Shown: positions 44,529 through 52,980, numbered from the stretch's first letter. The stretch is 64,000 nt of DNA from Streptomyces sp. CG 926 (GCF_003148825.1 NZ_QGGZ01000007.1:310001-374000), one strand, 5' to 3'. Notes: generated by a model from the sequence alone, not told the origin. Translations and numbers: made by a program.

Positions 44529-45289
44529 CGGGTCTCCCATTTCTGCTGGAGGTGGTTCATGCCGCTCAGCCAGCGGTCCGGCTCGGTGGCGCGGGCGGCG
44601 TAGAAGTCGGCGACCTCGCGGTGCGGGAGGATCAAGAACCGGCCTTTCTCCATGCCGTCGAACAGCGCGTCCGCGACCGCTTCCGGCTCGATCGCGGTCG
44701 GTGCGAGGACGAGTTCGCCCGCCGAGCCCGCGGCGGTCAGCATGTCGGTGCGCACCCCCTGCGGGCAGATGGCGTGGACCTGGACCCCGCGGTGGCGGTA
44801 GGTCAGCGAGAGCCATTCGGCGAAGGCGAGCGCACCGTGCTTGGTGACACTGTACGGGGCCGCTCCGATCATGGTCAGGAGCCCGGCGGCCGAGACCGTG
44901 GACACGAAGCGGCCGCTCTCCCGCTCCAGCCAGTCCGGCAGCAGCAGTCGGGCGGCGCGGACGTGGGCCATGACGTTGGTGTCCCAGGCCGCTTCCCAGA
45001 CGGCCTCGTCGGCGAAGGCGTCGCCGCCCGAGGCGAGTCCGGCGTTGGCGCAGTAGACGTCGACCGTCCCGCCGAGGGCCTCGCGGGCCTCGGCCACGAT
45101 CGCCGAGGCGTCGCCCGGTACCGGGATCGCCCGGGCGCCGATGGCGGCGGCGACCGCGGCGGCCTTGGCCGGGTCGAGGTCGTTGACCACCACCGTCGCA
45201 CCCTCGGCCGCGAAGCGGTGGGCGAGGGCGGCGCCGATGCCGCCGCCCGCGCCGGTGACGACGACTCGCTGGTTCTGGTACGCGCTCAC
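44525..45289 (-). CDS. Short-chain dehydrogenase/reductase
   Basis: 254 residues, classical SDR. VVVTGAGGGIGAALAHRFA (about 9-27) is the NAD(P)-binding motif, NAG at about 90, and catalytic SAAGLLTMIGAAPYSVTKHG supplies Ser, Tyr and Lys (about 138-160). Probably oxidises a hydroxyacyl or alcohol intermediate for the coupled ligase. The GTG at 45289 follows GAGG. A TetR-type operator lies 40 bases upstream. Confidence 0.92.
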   Translation of the reverse strand: MSAYQNQRVVVTGAGGGIGAALAHRFAAEGATVVVNDLDPAKAAAVAAAIGARAIPVPGDASAIVAEAREALGGTVDVYCANAGLASGGDAFADEAVWEAAWDTNVMAHVRAARLLLPDWLERESGRFVSTVSAAGLLTMIGAAPYSVTKHGALAFAEWLSLTYRHRGVQVHAICPQGVRTDMLTAAGSAGELVLAPTAIEPEAVADALFDGMEKGRFLILPHREVADFYAARATEPDRWLSGMNHLQQKWETR

Positions 45290-45328
45290 GGGGTCCACCT
45301 CTCGTGCGGCCGGATGCCGGATGGCGGG

Positions 45329-45348
45329 CAGACTAACCGGTCGGTATG
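45329..45348. promoter_or_regulatory. TetR-type operator upstream of the SDR/ligase/TetR operon
   Basis: CAGACTAACCGGTCGGTATG: right half GGTCGGTATG identical to the consensus half site, left half partial. It lies in the gap shared with the divergent NamZ gene. Confidence 0.68.
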
Positions 45349-45384
45349 TCAGGAGGAAAGGGGCGTGACCCCTAGCGTGGCCGG

Positions 45385-46668
45385 ATGACACTGTCGCGAC
45401 GCGGGGTGCTGGGGCTGGCAGGGGCCATCGGATCGGCCGGCGCGTTGGGCGCGGGCGCCGCGGACGGGACCCGCGGGGCCGCCGGGACCGCGGCGGGCCG
45501 GGCCGCCGGGGCGGGAGGGCGGGTGCGTACCGGGTTCGAACGGCTCGCCGCGGACGGGTACGCCGTACTGGCCGGACAGAAGGTCGGGGTGGTCACCAAC
45601 CCCACCGGGATCACCGCCGACGCCCGGCACCTGGTCGACGTACTGCACGCGGACGAACGGGTCGACCTGGTGGCGGTGTTCGGGCCGGAGCACGGCTTCC
45701 GCGGGACGGCGCAGGCGGGCGACTCGGAGGGGGCCTCCCGGGATCCGGCGACCGGGCTGCCGGTGTACGACACGTACGACAAGAGCGGGCAGAAGCTCGC
45801 CGACGTGTTCGAAGCGGCCGGGATCGACACCGTCGTCTTCGACATCCAGGACGTCGGGGCGCGCTTCTACACCTACATCTGGACCCTCTACGACTGCATG
45901 CGCGCGGCCGCGCTCGCCGGCAAGGCGGTGGTGGTGCTGGACCGGCCCAATCCGGTGGGCGGCCGGCGGGCGGCGGGACCCGTGCTGGAGCGACCGTACG
46001 CGAGCTTCGTCGGCCGGGAGCCGATCGCGCTGGCGCACGGCATGACGGCGGCCGAACTGGCCCGGCTCTTCAACGGCGAGTTCCTGACGGACCGGCCGGT
46101 CGCACTGCGGACGGTGGCGATGTCCGGGTGGCGGCGGGAGTCGTTCTTCGCGGAGACCGGGCTGCCCTGGGTGCCGCCGAGCCCGAACATGCCGACCCCG
46201 GACACGGCTCTCGCGTACGCCGGTACCTGCCTGTTCGAGGGGACGAACCTCTCCGAGGGGCGCGGGACGACCACGCCCTTCGAGGTGATCGGCGCGGAGG
46301 GGATCGACCGGCGGTGGGCGGAGGCGGCGAACGCGCTGGGGCTGCCCGGGGTGTGGTTCCGGGAGGCGTACTTCACTCCGACCTTCTCCAAGCACGTGGG
46401 GAAGGTGTGCGGCGGCGTCCGGCTGATCGTGCACGACCGGGAGGCCTTCGACCCGGTCCGGGCCGGGATCGGACTGCTGATCACGGCGCGCCGGGTGTGG
46501 AGCGGCTTCGGCTGGCGCGCGGACCACTGGATCGACCGGCTGACCGGCTCCGACCGGGTCCGGACCCTGGTGGACTCCGGGGCGGACGTGGACGAGGTCG
46601 CGGGCGACTGGGCGGCGGGGCTGGCGCGCTTCGCGGCGGTGCGCGAGGAGTACCTGATGTACCCGTGA
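45385..46668 (+). CDS. NamZ-type exo-beta-N-acetylmuramidase (DUF1343)
   Basis: 427 residues. The N-terminal SRRGVLGLAGAIGSAGALG looks like a twin-arginine-type signal. The domain has VFGPEHGFRGTAQAG (about 98), FDIQDVGARFYTYIW (about 152), GMTAAEL and LFEGTNLSEGRGTTTPFE (about 283), all of the NamZ family that trims N-acetylmuramic acid from peptidoglycan fragments. Probably exported, for wall recycling or use of other cells' walls. It diverges from the SDR operon; the operator between them may also touch this promoter. Confidence 0.87.
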   Translation: MTLSRRGVLGLAGAIGSAGALGAGAADGTRGAAGTAAGRAAGAGGRVRTGFERLAADGYAVLAGQKVGVVTNPTGITADARHLVDVLHADERVDLVAVFGPEHGFRGTAQAGDSEGASRDPATGLPVYDTYDKSGQKLADVFEAAGIDTVVFDIQDVGARFYTYIWTLYDCMRAAALAGKAVVVLDRPNPVGGRRAAGPVLERPYASFVGREPIALAHGMTAAELARLFNGEFLTDRPVALRTVAMSGWRRESFFAETGLPWVPPSPNMPTPDTALAYAGTCLFEGTNLSEGRGTTTPFEVIGAEGIDRRWAEAANALGLPGVWFREAYFTPTFSKHVGKVCGGVRLIVHDREAFDPVRAGIGLLITARRVWSGFGWRADHWIDRLTGSDRVRTLVDSGADVDEVAGDWAAGLARFAAVREEYLMYP

Positions 46669-46736
46669 TCCGACCGCGTCGGGGGGCTGGCCGGGCGGGC
46701 GCCGCAGCAGGATGCTGACTGCACCGGAGGCACGGC

Positions 46737-48074
46737 GTGGAGGGGGGCGTCATGGCGGACGTCGGTGGCGGATTCGGAATCGGGATCGGGGTCGGGGTCG
46801 GGGTCGGGGTCCGGCCGTACGCGGAGCTGACCTTCGACTCCGAGGGGGACGTCGACCGGGTGACGCAGGGCGCGGTGTCCCGGATGGAGGCCACCGACCT
46901 GCTGGTCTTCGCCCACGGCTGGAACAGTGACCGGTCCACGGCGACGCGCCTCTACGACCGGTTCTTCGCGCCCTTCGAGGGGCTGGTGGGATCGGGGGTG
47001 CGCCTGGGCTATGTGGGTGTCGTATGGCCCTCGATGCGCTTCTCCGACGAGCCGATACCGGACTTCGACGCTCCCGGCGCCCTGGCGGAACCGGGCCTCG
47101 GCGGTGCGCTGGATCCGCTCACCCGCCGGGCGCTCGGGGAGTTCTGGCCGGAGCGGCGGGCGGAGCTGGACCGGGTGGCGGAACTGCTGGCCGAGCGGCC
47201 GGACTCGGCGGCCGCCTTCATCGAGTTCGGCGCCTTGGTACGTGAGTTGGCGGGGGTGGACGCGGTTCCGGCGATGGTCGCGCCCTCGGTACCCGCGATC
47301 TTCACGGACGATGTGCTGGAGGTGTGCCAGGCCCTTTCCCTCGCCCTGGTCAGGGCGGGCGCACCGGCTGCGGCGGCCCCCGAGGGTCCGGGGCTCACGG
47401 TCGGCGGCGGGCTGCGCGGCCTGTGGGACGGCGCCAAAGAACTGCTACGACAGGCCGCGTACTACAAGATGAAGAAGCGGGCGGGCGTGGTCGGCGAACG
47501 CGGCCTCGGCCCCGTGCTGGCCCAGCTGGCGGCCGCCCGCCCCGCACTGCGGTTCCACCTGATCGGGCACAGCTTCGGAGCGCGCGTCGTCTCCTTCTCC
47601 CTGCGCGCGGTCCCGGACCGGGCCCGCTACGTGAAATCCGTGACCCTGCTCCAAGGCGCCTTCTCCCACTACGCGTTCGCCGACCGACTGCCGCACGACA
47701 AGGGCCACGGCGGCGCCCTGCGCGGCCTCCAGCGCCGGGTCGACGGGCCGGTGGTCGCCTGCCACTCCCCCTACGACTCCGCCCTCAAGATCTTCTATCC
47801 GCTGGCCTCCCGGATGGCAGGGGATTCGGCCGGACTGTTGGGTTTCGACGAGCGCTGGGGCGCCATCGGGCACGACGGGGTCCAGGCCGTTCCGGGTGCG
47901 CCCCGGCTGACCCTCGACGCGGCCCTGCGCGAGGGGGTGCCCGCGGCCGGTTGCGTCAGTGTGGACGCGGACTCCGTGGTGCGGCGCGGGGGTGCCCCGT
48001 CGGGGGCGCACAGCGACATCTGCCACGAGGAACTGGCCCGGCTGGTGGTGGACGCGGGGCGCATGGGGCGCTGA
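46737..48074 (+). CDS. Alpha/beta-hydrolase-like protein (GHSFG serine motif)
   Basis: 445 residues. LLVFAHGWNSDRS (about 58) is an oxyanion-hole-like HGW motif and FHLIGHSFGARVV (about 272) is the nucleophile elbow of lipase-like alpha/beta hydrolases. The intervening region has no clear match. The N-terminus (about 12-25) is a GIGIGVGVGVGV stretch from a hexanucleotide repeat. GGAGG lies six bases before the GTG at 46737; an ATG at 46752 also has a site. It is followed by the zinc-ribbon and BKACE-like genes, probably as an operon. Substrate unknown. Confidence 0.75.
   Translation: MEGGVMADVGGGFGIGIGVGVGVGVRPYAELTFDSEGDVDRVTQGAVSRMEATDLLVFAHGWNSDRSTATRLYDRFFAPFEGLVGSGVRLGYVGVVWPSMRFSDEPIPDFDAPGALAEPGLGGALDPLTRRALGEFWPERRAELDRVAELLAERPDSAAAFIEFGALVRELAGVDAVPAMVAPSVPAIFTDDVLEVCQALSLALVRAGAPAAAAPEGPGLTVGGGLRGLWDGAKELLRQAAYYKMKKRAGVVGERGLGPVLAQLAAARPALRFHLIGHSFGARVVSFSLRAVPDRARYVKSVTLLQGAFSHYAFADRLPHDKGHGGALRGLQRRVDGPVVACHSPYDSALKIFYPLASRMAGDSAGLLGFDERWGAIGHDGVQAVPGAPRLTLDAALREGVPAAGCVSVDADSVVRRGGAPSGAHSDICHEELARLVVDAGRMGR
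46773..46815 (+). repeat. In-frame hexanucleotide repeat GGGGTC
   Basis: About six copies (GGAATC, GGGATC, GGGGTC x4) encoding alternating Gly-Ile/Val near the start of the alpha/beta-hydrolase-like gene. Six-base steps keep the frame. Confidence 0.85.
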
Positions 48075-48166
48075 GTTCTGGCCATGTGCCACCCGCACGC
48101 CTCGACCGCCCCCGCATGCGCCCGCCTCCGACCGGGCATGTTGGGCACATCGGCGGAGGTGATGGT

Positions 48167-48769
48167 GTGATGGCGGGATTCCGAAGTCTGGCCTACCAGG
48201 TGCGCGACGCGCGCAATGACCGGGCCTTGCGGCGCCATTCCCTGCGCCGCTGCCTGGAGCGATTCGCGCCCTACGGGCACCGGGCGACGTGGTGGCACCT
48301 GTGCGACCGGCACGGGATCGCCCCGGAGGACCGGGGGGCCGATCCGCTGCGGCTGGTCGCCGCCCTGGAGGAGCTGGAGGACGCGCGGGCGGTCTGGCTG
48401 GAGTACGAGCGCCAGTTCGCGGAGCGCCGGCGGCGTGAGAAGCACCACGGGCTGCGCCGGCCGGAGTGGGCCTGGGGCGGGAGCGGGGACGCGGTGGTGC
48501 GGTGCGCGGATCCGGGTGTTCGGCCCGAGGGGGCGCTGGGCGAGGTGCTACGGCGGCTGGTGCGGGCGCTGGAGTCGGCGCCGGGGACGGTGTGCCCGGT
48601 GTGCGGGGACACCGAACTGCACTGGCCGGAGGTGGCTCCGGTCGGGCCCTGGGCGGGGGCGCTGGCCTGGGACGGGCCGGTGTGCGCGGGCTGCGGGATC
48701 GTGGTGCCCAGACCGGCCCTGGTGGACACCCCGATGCTGCTGGAGACCCCGTCGGCGGGAGCCGCGTGA
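48167..48769 (+). CDS. Zinc-ribbon protein of unknown function
   Basis: 200 residues. N-terminal two thirds are helical and Arg-rich (ALRRHSLRRCLERF, AVWLEYERQFAERRRREKHHG). The C-terminus has CPVC (about 145) and CAGC (about 175), a four-cysteine zinc ribbon. GGAGG before the GTG at 48167; ATG at 48170 is an alternative. The stop overlaps the next start in a GTGA. No family recognised. Confidence 0.75.
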   Translation: MMAGFRSLAYQVRDARNDRALRRHSLRRCLERFAPYGHRATWWHLCDRHGIAPEDRGADPLRLVAALEELEDARAVWLEYERQFAERRRREKHHGLRRPEWAWGGSGDAVVRCADPGVRPEGALGEVLRRLVRALESAPGTVCPVCGDTELHWPEVAPVGPWAGALAWDGPVCAGCGIVVPRPALVDTPMLLETPSAGAA

Positions 48770-49590
48770 AGTCCTTCGTTCCGCCACCGGTGTCGTCGCC
48801 GGTGTCGTCACCGGTGTCGCTGTCGTCACCGATACCGTCGCCGGCGTCGTCGTCCGTGTCGTTGTCCGTGTCGTTGAACGGCTCACGGAGTGCCGCCGAC
48901 GGCCCGGCCGTGCCGCTGTCGCCGGAGGCGCTGGCGGAGTCGGCGCTCGCGGCCGTCGCCGCGGGGGCCGAGGAGGTGCTGGTGCATCCGCGGACGCCGT
49001 GCGGGCGGGAGAGCCTGTCGCCGCGGGTGGTCGGGCCGGTGCTGGAGGTGCTGCGGCGCGCAGGGGTCGGCGCAGCGCTGTCGGTACCGGTGTCGATCGC
49101 GGCCGAGCCCGATCCCGCGGGGCGGCGGGCACGGCTGGCCTCGTGGACGGTGCTGCCGGACCGGGCCGTGGTGCACTTCGGGGAGCCGGGGGCCGGGGAG
49201 CTGGCGCAGGCCCTGCTGGCGCGGGGGGTCGCGGTGGACGCGGTGGTACCGCTGGGTGGGGCGGCCGGGGCGGAGCCGCTGGCCCGGTTCCTGGCCTGGC
49301 CGGTGCGCGAACCCGGGCGGGTGCGGCTCTCGGCCGAGCTGGCTGCGGCCGATCCGGCCCTGGTGGCGGGGCTGCGCGCGCTGCCGCCCGTACCGGTGCT
49401 GCTGTACGGGCGGGACGCGGCCGCCTGGCCCGTGCTGCGACTGGCCGCGCGGTGCGGCACGGGCGTACGGACCGGCGTAGGCGATGTGACGTACCTGCCC
49501 GACGGGCGTCCGGCGCGGTCCAATGCCGAACTGGTGTCGGCGGCCCGGGACATGGTGGCGCAGGCGGTGGCTACAGCCGCGAGCCGGTGA
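48766..49590 (+). CDS. BKACE-like (3-keto-5-aminohexanoate cleavage family) protein with repeat-expanded N-terminus
   Basis: 274 residues. LNGSRSAADGPAVPLSPEAL and VLVHPRTPCGRESLSPRVVG fit the beta-keto acid cleavage enzyme family, TIM barrels using acetyl-CoA and a metal. The usual His-x-His metal motif appears as VLVHPR with one His, and the chain is shorter than usual, so activity is uncertain. The first about 37 residues (SSPVSSPVSLSSPIPSP) come from a tandem repeat absent in the family. The stop region overlaps soxR by 20 bases, convergent. Confidence 0.75.
   Translation: MKSFVPPPVSSPVSSPVSLSSPIPSPASSSVSLSVSLNGSRSAADGPAVPLSPEALAESALAAVAAGAEEVLVHPRTPCGRESLSPRVVGPVLEVLRRAGVGAALSVPVSIAAEPDPAGRRARLASWTVLPDRAVVHFGEPGAGELAQALLARGVAVDAVVPLGGAAGAEPLARFLAWPVREPGRVRLSAELAAADPALVAGLRALPPVPVLLYGRDAAAWPVLRLAARCGTGVRTGVGDVTYLPDGRPARSNAELVSAARDMVAQAVATAASR
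48785..48885 (+). repeat. Short tandem repeat in the BKACE-like gene start
   Basis: Imperfect copies of TCGCCGGTGTCG and TCGTCACCGGTG units encoding SSPVSSPVS. All units are multiples of three bases, so the frame is kept. Confidence 0.75.
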
Positions 49591-50014
49591 GCCGCTCACC
49601 GAAGACGTCGTCCGGGTTGGACAGCGCGCAGGTCTCCATCGACAGGCAGCCGCAGCCGATGCAGTCCGTCAGATGATCGCGCAACCGGCCGAGCCGGCTG
49701 ATGCGTTCGTCGAGTTCGGTGCGCCAGGCCTCCGAGAGACGGGCCCAGTCCTCGCGGTTGGGCGTACGCTCCTCGGGGAGTTGGGCCAGCGCCTCGCGAA
49801 TGCTGGCCAGCGGGATACCCACGCGCTGTGCGGCGCGTACGAAGGCCACCCGGCGCAGTGCGTCACGCGTGTAGCGGCGCTGGTTGCCAGCGGTGCGACG
49901 ACTGCTGATCAGGCCCTTGGCCTCGTAGAAGTGGAGCGCCGAGACGGCCGCGCCGCTGCGGGCGGACAACTGACCGACGGTGAGCTCGTGGATTTTCTCG
50001 GGAATCTGCGGCAC
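49571..50014 (-). CDS. soxR: Redox-sensitive MerR-family regulator SoxR
   Basis: 147 residues. N-terminal MerR winged helix LTVGQLSARSGAAVSALHFYEAKGL (about 11-35), dimer helix, and four cysteines in CIGCGCLSMETC (about 117-128) for the [2Fe-2S] cluster that senses redox-cycling compounds. In Streptomyces SoxR responds to endogenous pigments such as actinorhodin. No recognisable target gene adjoins. The 3' end overlaps the BKACE-like gene by 20 bases. Confidence 0.95.
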   Translation of the reverse strand: MPQIPEKIHELTVGQLSARSGAAVSALHFYEAKGLISSRRTAGNQRRYTRDALRRVAFVRAAQRVGIPLASIREALAQLPEERTPNREDWARLSEAWRTELDERISRLGRLRDHLTDCIGCGCLSMETCALSNPDDVFGERLTGSRL

Positions 50015-50068
50015 TCGGCCGAGCGTAGTCGGAGGTCCGTTGACATACGCATACGCCCCCCAGCATGC

Positions 50069-50082
50069 TGAGCAAGCGCTTA
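50069..50082. promoter_or_regulatory. TetR-type operator upstream of the MaoC gene
   Basis: TGAGCAAGCGCTTA, with the palindromic core AAGCGCTT. The identical 14-mer lies at 51320-51333 upstream of the TetR gene. The KstR2-type consensus AnCAAGnnCTTGnT (from memory) matches except one base. Confidence 0.72.
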
Positions 50083-50128
50083 TTCGTTCGTTCGTCCGTC
50101 AGTCGTCCGCGAGAGACAGGAACAGGGC

Positions 50129-50590
50129 ATGGCCGAGCCGAGGGTCTTCACGTCCGCCGAGGAGCTGCACGCCGGGATCGGTGAACCGCTCGGGCCCAGC
50201 GAGTGGCTGGAGGTGGACCAGAAGCGGATCGACCTCTTCGCGGACGCCACCGGTGATCACCAGTGGATCCATGTGGACCCGGAGCGCGCGGCGGGCGGGC
50301 CCTTCGGCTCCACCATCGCGCACGGCTATCTGACCCTGTCCCTGCTGCCCAGCCTGGTGCCGCAGATCATGCGGGTCGAGGGCATGCGGATGGGTCTCAA
50401 CTACGGGACGAACAAGGTCCGTTTCCCCGCGCCGGTGCCGGTCGGTTCGCTGCTGCGCGCCACCGCCGTGATCACGGAGGTCACGGAGGCGGGTGGCGGC
50501 GTACAGGTGACGGCCACCGTCACGGTGGAGCGCGAGGGCGGCGACAAGCCGGTGTGCGTGGCGGAGTCGGTCTCGCGCTACTACTTCTGA
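50129..50590 (+). CDS. MaoC-family enoyl-CoA hydratase
   Basis: 153 residues, single hot-dog domain. The hydratase-2 motif FADATGDHQWIHVD (about 37-50) supplies the catalytic Asp and His, with GPFGSTIAHGYLTLSL after it. (R)-specific hydration of enoyl-CoA in fatty-acid or polyketide-precursor breakdown. Upstream is a TGAGCAAGCGCTTA site. Convergent with the TetR gene. Confidence 0.92.
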   Translation: MAEPRVFTSAEELHAGIGEPLGPSEWLEVDQKRIDLFADATGDHQWIHVDPERAAGGPFGSTIAHGYLTLSLLPSLVPQIMRVEGMRMGLNYGTNKVRFPAPVPVGSLLRATAVITEVTEAGGGVQVTATVTVEREGGDKPVCVAESVSRYYF

Positions 50591-50633
50591 GCCGGCGCTT
50601 CCGAACCAGCGCTTCCGAACCAGCCCTCCCGAG

Positions 50634-51272
50634 CTACTGCTGCTGCGGGCCGGGCCGCGCGGCCACCATGCGGAGCACGAGGTCGGCGTAGAGTCCGCCG
50701 ACCTCGTCGGGCGTGCGCCGGCCGGCGGCGTTGAACCAGCGGGCCACGTCGATGCACAGCGACAGCACGGCGAGCGTGGTGCCCGGCACGTCGGGGACGT
50801 CGAACTCCCCCGCGGCCACCCCGTCGGCGATGATGCGGCGCACGGCCGCGTCGCTCTGCCGGCGCAGCTCGACAATCTCGGTACGGTGCTCCGGAGCGAG
50901 GGCGTCGAGCTCGTACTGGACCACGCGCGCGGTGGTGTGATGCGCCGCGTGCCAACGCACGAAGGACCGTACGGCGGCGTCGAGCCGATCGGCGGCGCTG
51001 CCGGGGCCGTCGGCGGCGGTGGTGAGGATCTCCAGCGCCTTGTCGTGGCCGATCCGGCTGATCCGCTGGAGCAGCTCTTCCTTGGTCTTGTAGTGGATGT
51101 AGAGCGCGGCCGGGCTCATCCCGGCACGGCCCGCGATGTCACGTGTGGTGGTGGCGTGGTACCCGCGCTCGGCGAAGGCGTCGACGGCGGCGACGAGCAG
51201 CCGCCGCGCGGCGTCGGGGGTGACCTCGGACCACGGCCGGTAGCCGTCGACCGTATCCTCCGCGCTGCCCAT
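50634..51272 (-). CDS. TetR-family regulator (KstR2/FadR-like)
   Basis: 212 residues. HTH TTTRDIAGRAGMSPAALYIHYKTK (about 40-64) and a C-terminal domain common to regulators of acyl-CoA catabolism. The motif TGAGCAAGCGCTTA occurs 48 bases upstream of its start (51320) and upstream of the MaoC gene (50069), so it likely controls itself and that hydratase, with an acyl-CoA as probable signal. Confidence 0.9.
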   Translation of the reverse strand: MGSAEDTVDGYRPWSEVTPDAARRLLVAAVDAFAERGYHATTTRDIAGRAGMSPAALYIHYKTKEELLQRISRIGHDKALEILTTAADGPGSAADRLDAAVRSFVRWHAAHHTTARVVQYELDALAPEHRTEIVELRRQSDAAVRRIIADGVAAGEFDVPDVPGTTLAVLSLCIDVARWFNAAGRRTPDEVGGLYADLVLRMVAARPGPQQQ

Positions 51273-51319
51273 CGCTCACTCACCCTTCACCGTGTGGAAG
51301 TGAACACCCTACCGGAGGG

Positions 51320-51333
51320 TGAGCAAGCGCTTA
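51320..51333. promoter_or_regulatory. TetR-type operator upstream of the TetR gene (50634-51272)
   Basis: TGAGCAAGCGCTTA, identical to the site upstream of the MaoC gene; suits autoregulation. Confidence 0.72.
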
Positions 51334-51369
51334 GCGATGTCGGGCGGCCCGGCCGGGACCGACGTGCGA

Positions 51370-51657
51370 CTACTTCGGTGCGAAGGGGTCGTACTCGGCC
51401 ATCATCTTCTCCATCCTGGCCTGATCCACCCGGCTCACGATCTGCGTGACCTCCTGGCGGTCGCGGATCACCTTGGCGAGGGTGAAGGCCGAGGTGGTGA
51501 GGTAGAGGACGGCGATGCCGAGGAAGGCCCGGACCCAGCCGTTCGTCTCCAGGTTGTAGATCCCCACGGCCACGGCGCCCATGGCGATACCGAAGGAGGC
51601 GACGGCCTGGCCGTAGTACGCCCCAGTGCTCTGCTGCTTGACCGGTGTCTCGTTCAT
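51370..51657 (-). CDS. YiaA/YiaB-type two-helix membrane protein
   Basis: 95 residues with two hydrophobic helices (about 15-35 and 42-62) and a charged, coiled C-terminus (KVIRDRQEVTQIVSRVDQARMEKMM). Fits the YiaA/B domain by GAYYGQAVASFGIAMGAVAVG. Function unknown; the ATG at 51657 is clear. Confidence 0.85.
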   Translation of the reverse strand: MNETPVKQQSTGAYYGQAVASFGIAMGAVAVGIYNLETNGWVRAFLGIAVLYLTTSAFTLAKVIRDRQEVTQIVSRVDQARMEKMMAEYDPFAPK

Positions 51658-51764
51658 GGTTCGAGAATCGGGCCGAGCGAGGGCGAGCACATCCGCGCGC
51701 GTACTCATGCCGGTACTCAGTCGGCCCCCTCGCACAGATCCTCGGAAGGTCCTCCCACCACTCC

Positions 51765-52916
51765 TCAGAAGGCGGAGACCCCGGTACGGGCACGGCCGAT
51801 GAGCAGCTTCTGGATCTGGCTGGTGCCCTCGTACAGGGTCATCACGCGGGCGTCGCGCAGCAGTTTGCCGGCCGGGTACTCGTCGATGCATCCGTACCCG
51901 CCGTGCACCTGGAGGGCGTTGCTCGCGGCCCGCACGGCGGCCTCGGAGGCGAAGAGCTTGGCGGTGGAGGACTCGGTGGCGAAGGGTTGCCCGCGGTCGA
52001 TGAGGTCGGCCACCCGCCAGGTCAGCAACCGGGCCGCGTCCACGTCGACCGAGATGTCGGCGATGAGCTCCTGGACCAGCTGGTGGTGGGCTATCGGCCG
52101 GCCGAACTGCTCGCGCTGGGCGGCGTACGAGACGGCCGCATCCAGGGCCGCCTGTGCGATGCCGACGCAACCGGCGGCGACCGACATCCGGCCCTTGGCG
52201 AGGGCGGACATGGCGACCGAGAAGCCCTTGCCCTCGGGGCCGAGCATGGCCGAGGCGGGCACGCGGACGCCGTCGAGGACGAGCTCGGCGGTGGCTTGGC
52301 CGCGCAGGCCGAGTTTGCCGTGGATCTCGCGGCGGGTCAGGCCGGGGGTGTCGGTGGGGACGAGGAAGGCGGAGACTCCGCGGTGGCCGGGCTCGTCGCC
52401 GGTGCGGGCGAAGAGCAGCACCACGTCGGCCCAGGTGCCGTTGGTGATGAACATCTTGCTGCCGTCGAGGACGTACGCGTCCCCCGCGCGCACGGCGCGG
52501 GTGGTGAGGCTGCCGGCGTCGGATCCGGTGCCGGGCTCGGTCAGCCCGAAGCAGCCGAGCGCGTCGCCGGAGCACAGGCGCGGTAGCCAGGCGCGCTTCT
52601 GCTCCTGCGAGCCCCAGGCGGCGATGGTCTTGGCGACCAGGCCGAGGGAGACGGAGACGATCCCGCGTACGGCGGAGTCGCCGCGGCCGAGCTCCTCGGT
52701 GACCAGCACGTAGGAGAGGTGGTCGCCGCCGGAGCCGCCGTACTCCTCGGGGACGGTCAGTCCGAGGAAGCCGAGCCCGCCCAGCTTCTTCACGATGGCC
52801 CGGTCCACGCTCTCGGCGCGGTCCCACTCGGCGGCGTACGGGACGACCTCGCGCTCGGTGAACTCCCGGGCGAGCCTGCGGACGGCGGCCTGCTCCTCGC
52901 TCAGCTCCAGATTCAC
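51765..52916 (-). CDS. Acyl-CoA dehydrogenase
   Basis: 383 residues. CFGLTEPGTGSDAGSL (about 128) and the C-terminal catalytic Glu in LYEGTSQIQKLLIGR (about 364) are standard for short/medium-chain acyl-CoA or isovaleryl-type dehydrogenases, which desaturate acyl-CoA and pass electrons to ETF. GGAGGTG precedes the GTG at 52916. It diverges from a TetR gene across an AACTAGC..CGGTAGTT operator, so that regulator probably represses it. Confidence 0.95.
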   Translation of the reverse strand: MNLELSEEQAAVRRLAREFTEREVVPYAAEWDRAESVDRAIVKKLGGLGFLGLTVPEEYGGSGGDHLSYVLVTEELGRGDSAVRGIVSVSLGLVAKTIAAWGSQEQKRAWLPRLCSGDALGCFGLTEPGTGSDAGSLTTRAVRAGDAYVLDGSKMFITNGTWADVVLLFARTGDEPGHRGVSAFLVPTDTPGLTRREIHGKLGLRGQATAELVLDGVRVPASAMLGPEGKGFSVAMSALAKGRMSVAAGCVGIAQAALDAAVSYAAQREQFGRPIAHHQLVQELIADISVDVDAARLLTWRVADLIDRGQPFATESSTAKLFASEAAVRAASNALQVHGGYGCIDEYPAGKLLRDARVMTLYEGTSQIQKLLIGRARTGVSAF

Positions 52917-52947
52917 CGGGCACCTCCGGGGCGGGATCGGCACCTTT

Positions 52948-52964
52948 AACTAGCACCGGTAGTT
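52948..52964. promoter_or_regulatory. Operator shared by acyl-CoA dehydrogenase and TetR
   Basis: AACTAGCACCGGTAGTT, perfect 5-bp outer arms. A near copy (15 of 17 bases) lies at 56367-56383 before the aldehyde dehydrogenase gene. It overlaps the -35 region of the TetR promoter. Confidence 0.8.
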
Positions 52965-52980
52965 TATGGCGGGCAGGCCC

